Below, in pieces: positions 6,946-7,173 of a DNA stretch of 7,173 nucleotides. The stretch is from the NCBI GenBank assembly GCA_046152955.1, contig JBJXGA010000106.1, positions 1-7,173 on the forward strand. Reading direction: 5' to 3'. Made by a program: the position numbers and the translations under genes. Position 1 is the stretch's first letter; each line of letters opens with the position of its first letter. The notes beneath the pieces were generated by a model that saw nothing but the letters and a program-made list of their open reading frames with translations, was not told where the DNA came from and did not search any database. The stretch is from SIAF01 sp046152955 (GTDB lineage: Bacteria; Planctomycetota; Planctomycetia; Planctomycetales; Planctomycetaceae).

Positions 6946-6982
6946 AGCGATGGCCCCGTCTGTGTCAGACGGGGCCATCGCT
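6946..6982. repeat. Perfect 17-bp stem-loop with 3-nt loop
   Basis: AGCGATGGCCCCGTCTG (6946-6962) is exactly complementary to 6966-6982; the loop is TGT. There is no T run on either side, so it is not a standard terminator. Strong REP-like hairpins without a gene nearby fit a dispersed palindromic element. Confidence 0.75.
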
Positions 6983-7010
6983 CGACATGGCGTCTCGATC
7001 AATCCTTAGA

Positions 7011-7053
7011 AACGAGGTGATCCAGCCGCAAGTACTCCTACGGCTACCTCGTT
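7011..7053. repeat. Bulged inverted repeat with CTCGTTCCCAAGCTCCGC end
   Basis: AACGAGGT (7011-7018) pairs with ACCTCGTT (7046-7053), and AGCCG (7024-7028) pairs with CGGCT (7041-7045), leaving a five-base bulge and a twelve-base loop. It runs into CCCAAGCTCCGC; the complement GCGGAGCTTGGGAACGAG is a string I remember from planctomycete intergenic repeats. Confidence 0.5.
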
Positions 7054-7097
7054 CCCAAGCTCCGCTCTCATCCTTATACACAAGAAAACTTTCCGGA

Positions 7098-7114
7098 TCG
7101 GACAGGTTGTCCGA
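7098..7114. repeat. 7-bp hairpin just before the sigma-54 promoter
   Basis: TCGGACA (7098-7104) pairs with TGTCCGA (7108-7114), loop GGT. It ends four bases before the promoter -24 box. It may be a regulator site or simply a repeat. Confidence 0.45.
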
Positions 7115-7117
7115 CAA

Positions 7118-7132
7118 TGGCACGGCATTTGC
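7118..7132 (+). promoter_or_regulatory. Sigma-54 (RpoN) -24/-12 promoter facing out of the window
   Basis: TGGCACGGCATTTGC matches the TGGCACG-N4-TTGC consensus at every fixed position, with the required ten bases between the GG and GC. Transcription would begin around 7143-7145 and run rightward to a gene not in the window. Activation would need an enhancer-binding protein, whose site might lie 80-150 bp upstream, among the repeats. Confidence 0.7.
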
Positions 7133-7173
7133 GCCAGCCTCTTTGCCCTGAGTGTCTTATCACCTAGGTCTCA

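Larger units (their letters stand above)
6788..7173. other. Gene-free right end with terminator, hairpins and a promoter
   Basis: No convincing gene follows the SGNH gene; frames at 6675-7151, 6797-7009 and 6064-7020 read through the terminator and hairpins. The stretch contains a terminator (6799-6820), a short palindrome (6838-6849), a perfect 17-bp hairpin (6946-6982), a 43-bp inverted repeat (7011-7053), another hairpin (7098-7114) and a sigma-54 promoter (7118-7132). Nothing recognisable lies in 6850-6945. Confidence 0.7.

Noticed and set aside
6064..7020. 318-residue plus-strand frame overlapping the SGNH gene
   Set aside because: It is out of frame with a gene whose catalytic blocks are complete, has arginine-rich noise composition, and reads through the terminator and the 17-bp hairpin.

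Overview
The window looks like chromosomal DNA from a GC-rich member of the Planctomycetes. This is inferred from the kind of proteins present (exported proteins of families that are common in that phylum), the weak or absent Shine-Dalgarno sequences on some genes, long gene-free gaps filled with palindromic and inverted repeats, and a textbook sigma-54 promoter at the right edge. No rRNA, tRNA or taxonomic marker gene is present, so the assignment is a judgement and not a proof.

Layout. Positions 2-706 (+) are the 3' end of a large protein whose start lies outside the window. A gap of about 360 bp (707-1066) follows, carrying a hairpin and two inverted copies of a GC-rich repeat. A secreted protein of unknown function is encoded at 1067-2350 (+). 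It converges on a membrane-anchored alpha/beta hydrolase at 2427-3206 (-). A second gap of about 660 bp (3207-3868) holds a family of inverted repeats and GCGGCC-type hairpins. Then come two genes in the same direction: a secreted M28 metallopeptidase with an inserted PA domain (3869-5485) and an exported SGNH/GDSL hydrolase (5579-6787), closed by a clear intrinsic terminator at 6799-6820. The last 350 bp contain no gene. They hold a perfect 17-bp hairpin, two further inverted repeats and a sigma-54 type -24/-12 promoter (7118-7132) that must serve a gene beyond the window.

Four of the five genes encode proteins with an export signal or membrane anchor, and three are hydrolases by motif: a Ser-Asp-His alpha/beta hydrolase, a di-zinc peptidase and an SGNH esterase. 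They fit degradation of extracellular or periplasmic material, but nothing ties them into one pathway. Only the peptidase-SGNH pair is plausibly co-transcribed. I do not see a convincing undescribed system here. The best leads are the repeats in the gaps, the outward-facing sigma-54 promoter, and the missing acidic residue in the SGNH catalytic block.
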